DNA of 64,000 bases from Stenomitos rutilans HA7619-LM2 (GTDB lineage: Bacteria > Cyanobacteriota > Cyanobacteriia > Leptolyngbyales > Leptolyngbyaceae), in assembly GCA_019358945.1 (NCBI GenBank), contig JAHHIE010000035.1, positions 1 through 64,000 of the forward strand. Reading direction: 5' to 3'. Below the pieces are notes generated by a model that was given only the letters and a program-made list of their open reading frames with translations, made no database searches and had not been told where the DNA came from. Positions 61,730-64,000 of the stretch are shown in pieces (the first letter of the stretch is position 1; each line of letters opens with the position of its first letter). The position numbers and the translations under genes were made by a program.

Positions 61730-62556
61730 GGTTGAATTACTCCCTTACGTTGCAAATCTTCAATGCGGGTGACCAGTCCCACAGCCCCTTTGCGGTCAAG
61801 TTCGCGTAGCAAATCAGAGGCGGGTACATCACTTAACGCCGTTTCAATCTGAAATTCCACTTGCTTGGGCAACTGGGGCAGTCGATCGGCGGGTAGCCCC
61901 TGCTGTTGAGTGTTTTGTAGCCTCACTGGCTCGATTTTGGCGGCTTCTTTTTGAAGGGTAGCTTTGACCAATTTGGTATTTTCTGCTTTCAAAAAGTTTG
62001 ATTTTTGCAGCACCAGCAGAAAGTCGTTGACATCATTAAAAGAATTGGCAAGACCCGTAATTTGCAAAACGGAGGCGGGTGGGGGCACGGCTGGCGCGGC
62101 GGCGCCTGGTGCGGGACTGGGAGGAGGAGCCGCTGCTTGAGTACTTTGAGTCGATTGGGTGATGCTTAAAAGCTGAACCCCTGGAGGAATGCGATCGCGC
62201 ATTTCTTGCATCATGGCAGACCAGGGTTTGACCAGATTAAACACCCCAGCTAACGCCCCCGTTTCATCCTTGATTTGCTTGGTTTGACCGTTGATGTCTG
62301 CAATCTGCTTTTGTTTGGTGGTTAAATCACCAAGCTGAGTGTCAAGCTCTGACTGCCGCTGCTCCAGACTGGCATTCTGAGCTTGCAGGAATAGCAATGA
62401 GCCAACGGCTGCACCGATTAAACCCACTGCCACCGCAGCACCAATAAACAACGGTCGCTTACTATCGGTTGCTACTACCGTGCGGGTCTTTTGACGTGCG
62501 CCTTCCGGTCTGTATTCTGGCCGATCGTTGAGAAAATTGATATCTAGACTGTACAT
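61726..62556 (-). CDS. pilN: Type IV pilus assembly protein PilN
   Basis: This 276-aa bitopic protein has a short cytoplasmic start with the PilM-binding motif INFLNDRPEYRP (about 6-17), where most PilN proteins have INLLPWR. A membrane helix (FIGAAVAVGLIGAAVGSLLF) and a coiled coil (LEQRQSELDTQLGDLTTKQK) follow, then a periplasmic domain with PPGVQLLSITQS and a Pro/Ala linker. It starts 1 bp after pilM and overlaps pilO. Confidence 0.9.
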   Translation of the reverse strand: MYSLDINFLNDRPEYRPEGARQKTRTVVATDSKRPLFIGAAVAVGLIGAAVGSLLFLQAQNASLEQRQSELDTQLGDLTTKQKQIADINGQTKQIKDETGALAGVFNLVKPWSAMMQEMRDRIPPGVQLLSITQSTQSTQAAAPPPSPAPGAAAPAVPPPASVLQITGLANSFNDVNDFLLVLQKSNFLKAENTKLVKATLQKEAAKIEPVRLQNTQQQGLPADRLPQLPKQVEFQIETALSDVPASDLLRELDRKGAVGLVTRIEDLQRKGVIQP

Positions 62557-62557
62557 C

Positions 62558-63670
62558 TTAGCGAGCCTCCCGTAATCCTAAGCCCAGCACCACTCCTAAC
62601 CCCGGTCGTTGTGCTTGCGGCACATCTTGCGTGACTTCTAACCCCAGTGCCGAGATCGGATCAATCTGACTGCTGGGCAGGCTAAGACGCTGTGTGAAGA
62701 ACTCGTCTAACTGCCCGATCGAACCACCAGGGCCAGCCAGCAACAGTTGAGCTACTTCCAGGTTGTCGCCCTGATTGAGGTAGAAGTCAATCGACCGCCG
62801 TAGCTCATCTGCTAGTTCACCAATAATTCGCAGCATGGCCGTTGCACCGGGATTGCTGCCCCCCATCTTGCCTGCACTCATCCCGTCAGAAGGATTGACG
62901 GGAATCGTCATACTCTGAAGCAGTTCGGTACTCCGTGAAGGAGGAAGATTCATCGCCCGCGACAGCCCACTTTGAATTTGATAGGTGCCGATCGGGACGG
63001 TACGCGAAAACTGAGGCACGCCATCGACCGCGATCGAAATCTCCGTGCTTTCAAACTCAATATCGACGATCGCAACCGCTTCTTGCGGCGAAAACTGCCG
63101 TAATTGCTCTCGGATGGTACGAATGAGCGAGAAGCTACTGATTTCGAGGACGTCGATCTGCAAACCTGCTTGCTGAAAGGTACGAACGTAGGAATCGGTA
63201 ATTTCTTTGCGCGTTGCTACCAACAAAACCTGAAACTTCTCGATGCCGTCCTCGTCAACAAATAGCCCTAATTTTTGATAGTCAACGTCTGCCTCTTCAC
63301 GAGGAAATGGCAGATAAAGACCAGCCTCCTGATTGAGCACCATCTCCCTCAGTTCCTGGTCGTTTAGCTCTGCTGGAATGGGAATAATTCGAGTCACCGT
63401 GTCTCGCCCACCCGCTACCGCAGTAGCAACCCGTTTGACTTTAAGCTTATTTTCAGCCAGGGTTGACTGAATGAGCTCAGCCATTCCCGCAATATCCGTT
63501 ATTTGTCCTTCATGAAATAGACCCTCTGGCACTGGCACTGTTGCCAACGTTACCAGCTTAAACCCCTGACCTTGCTTACGTAGCTGTGCAACGCTGATCC
63601 GATCGGGAGCTAACTCGATACCAATGCCCTTAGGCTTTCCAGGAAGCAGATTTTTTAGAGAGTTAACCAC
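62558..63670 (-). CDS. pilM: Type IV pilus assembly protein PilM
   Basis: This 370-aa actin-like ATPase has the pattern GIGIELAPDRISVAQLRKQG (phosphate 1), AVAGGRDTVTRIIPIPAELN and AVAIVDIEFESTEISIAVDG (phosphate 2), then LLAGPGGSIGQLDEFF (adenosine). It assembles on the cytoplasmic face of the membrane and binds the N-terminus of PilN. A GTG start gives MVNSLKNLLPGKPK. It is the first gene of the operon; the upstream region holds the promoter. Confidence 0.92.
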   Translation of the reverse strand: MVNSLKNLLPGKPKGIGIELAPDRISVAQLRKQGQGFKLVTLATVPVPEGLFHEGQITDIAGMAELIQSTLAENKLKVKRVATAVAGGRDTVTRIIPIPAELNDQELREMVLNQEAGLYLPFPREEADVDYQKLGLFVDEDGIEKFQVLLVATRKEITDSYVRTFQQAGLQIDVLEISSFSLIRTIREQLRQFSPQEAVAIVDIEFESTEISIAVDGVPQFSRTVPIGTYQIQSGLSRAMNLPPSRSTELLQSMTIPVNPSDGMSAGKMGGSNPGATAMLRIIGELADELRRSIDFYLNQGDNLEVAQLLLAGPGGSIGQLDEFFTQRLSLPSSQIDPISALGLEVTQDVPQAQRPGLGVVLGLGLREAR

Positions 63671-64000
63671 AATGCTGTCTACTCACTTAAACAGTTGAAG
63701 ACGGGTTTATTGACACGGATCGAGTAAGGTCTACATGCCAGAACATAATACCCAATTGAGCCTAGATCTAGCACTTATCGCCAAGAATACGAATCTTAAA
63801 CAGTATCATTGACTGTAGCTTTTTGACAAAGAAAAACAATCAAAGGTTTATACAGAGTTGCAACGCTCTAAAGCTAAAAACGTTTGCGTTAAACAATCAC
63901 TTTTTTAACGATCGATCGCATCCTTAGTCACAGGCTAGCAGACAATGATTCATTGCACTTACACTGTGGTAATCGAGGCCGCGATCGTCAGAAAAAAGAC
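63671..64000. other. Upstream region of the pilM operon, window edge
   Basis: About 330 bp of AT-rich sequence. On the minus strand a TATTAT hexamer near 63745-63755 could be a -10 box for pilM, but I see no convincing -35 partner. No gene, tRNA or repeat element is recognisable before the window ends. Confidence 0.4.

Overview
The window looks like chromosomal DNA from a cyanobacterium, probably a filamentous type. The case rests on gene content: the omega-3 acyl-lipid desaturase DesB, a GH100 alkaline/neutral invertase, an SLH-domain outer-membrane porin, an AMIN-domain PilQ, DUF3598, Uma2 nuclease, several small proteins that I remember only from cyanobacteria, and very frequent GCGATCGC/CGATCG (HIP1-type) octamers. 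The genus cannot be read from the sequence. I see no rRNA, tRNA, CRISPR array, prophage or complete insertion sequence. Small non-autonomous, MITE-like inverted-repeat elements are common.

Layout. 0-5.9 kb: DUF3598 protein, a 31-aa membrane micro-ORF, a decayed LysR regulator, two small proteins, an MFS exporter, a beta-hydroxyacid dehydrogenase and a DJ-1/PfpI protein. 6-11.2 kb (minus strand): lptA-lptB-lptF for lipopolysaccharide transport, then an accessory single-strand-binding protein and hflX. 12-17.4 kb: a D-Ala-D-Ala ligase, a MoaD/ThiS-like sulfur carrier, a WecG/TagA glycosyltransferase fused to an MshEN-type domain, thiC behind a TPP riboswitch, and a DUF1232 protein. 17.9-25.6 kb (plus strand): exbB-exbD, a glycine-zipper protein, a cellulose-synthase-like glycosyltransferase with a PilZ-like tail, desB, a coiled-coil repeat protein and a dienelactone-hydrolase-like enzyme.

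25.6-34 kb (minus): small cyanobacterial proteins, then an apparent six-gene unit: PAS histidine kinase, isochorismatase-type hydrolase, TorT-like binding lipoprotein, RbsA-type ATPase, RbsC-type permease and a translationally coupled 151-aa ORF. It reads as sensing, uptake and hydrolysis of one small, unidentified substrate. 34-38.5 kb: a large unrecognised protein, a methyltransferase with a ribbon-helix-helix partner, a MarR regulator and a small protein. 39.2-43.2 kb (plus): the most unusual locus, a P-loop NTPase overlapping a TPR protein that has an apparently dead NTPase-like N-terminus and six almost identical 120-bp TPR repeats. A Uma2-type nuclease follows. I infer a STAND-like conflict or sensing system.

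43.2-48.8 kb (minus): diaminobutyrate aminotransferase and decarboxylase (1,3-diaminopropane route), separated by two MITE-like elements, and an MSMEG_0569-like flavoprotein. 49-54.1 kb: a polar amino acid ABC transporter and a porin on one strand, with perfect hairpins at three of the four junctions. 54.4-58.2 kb: invertase, SH3 lipoprotein and a PQQ-type sugar/sorbosone dehydrogenase. 58.4-63.7 kb: the type IV pilus assembly operon pilM-pilN-pilO-pilQ.
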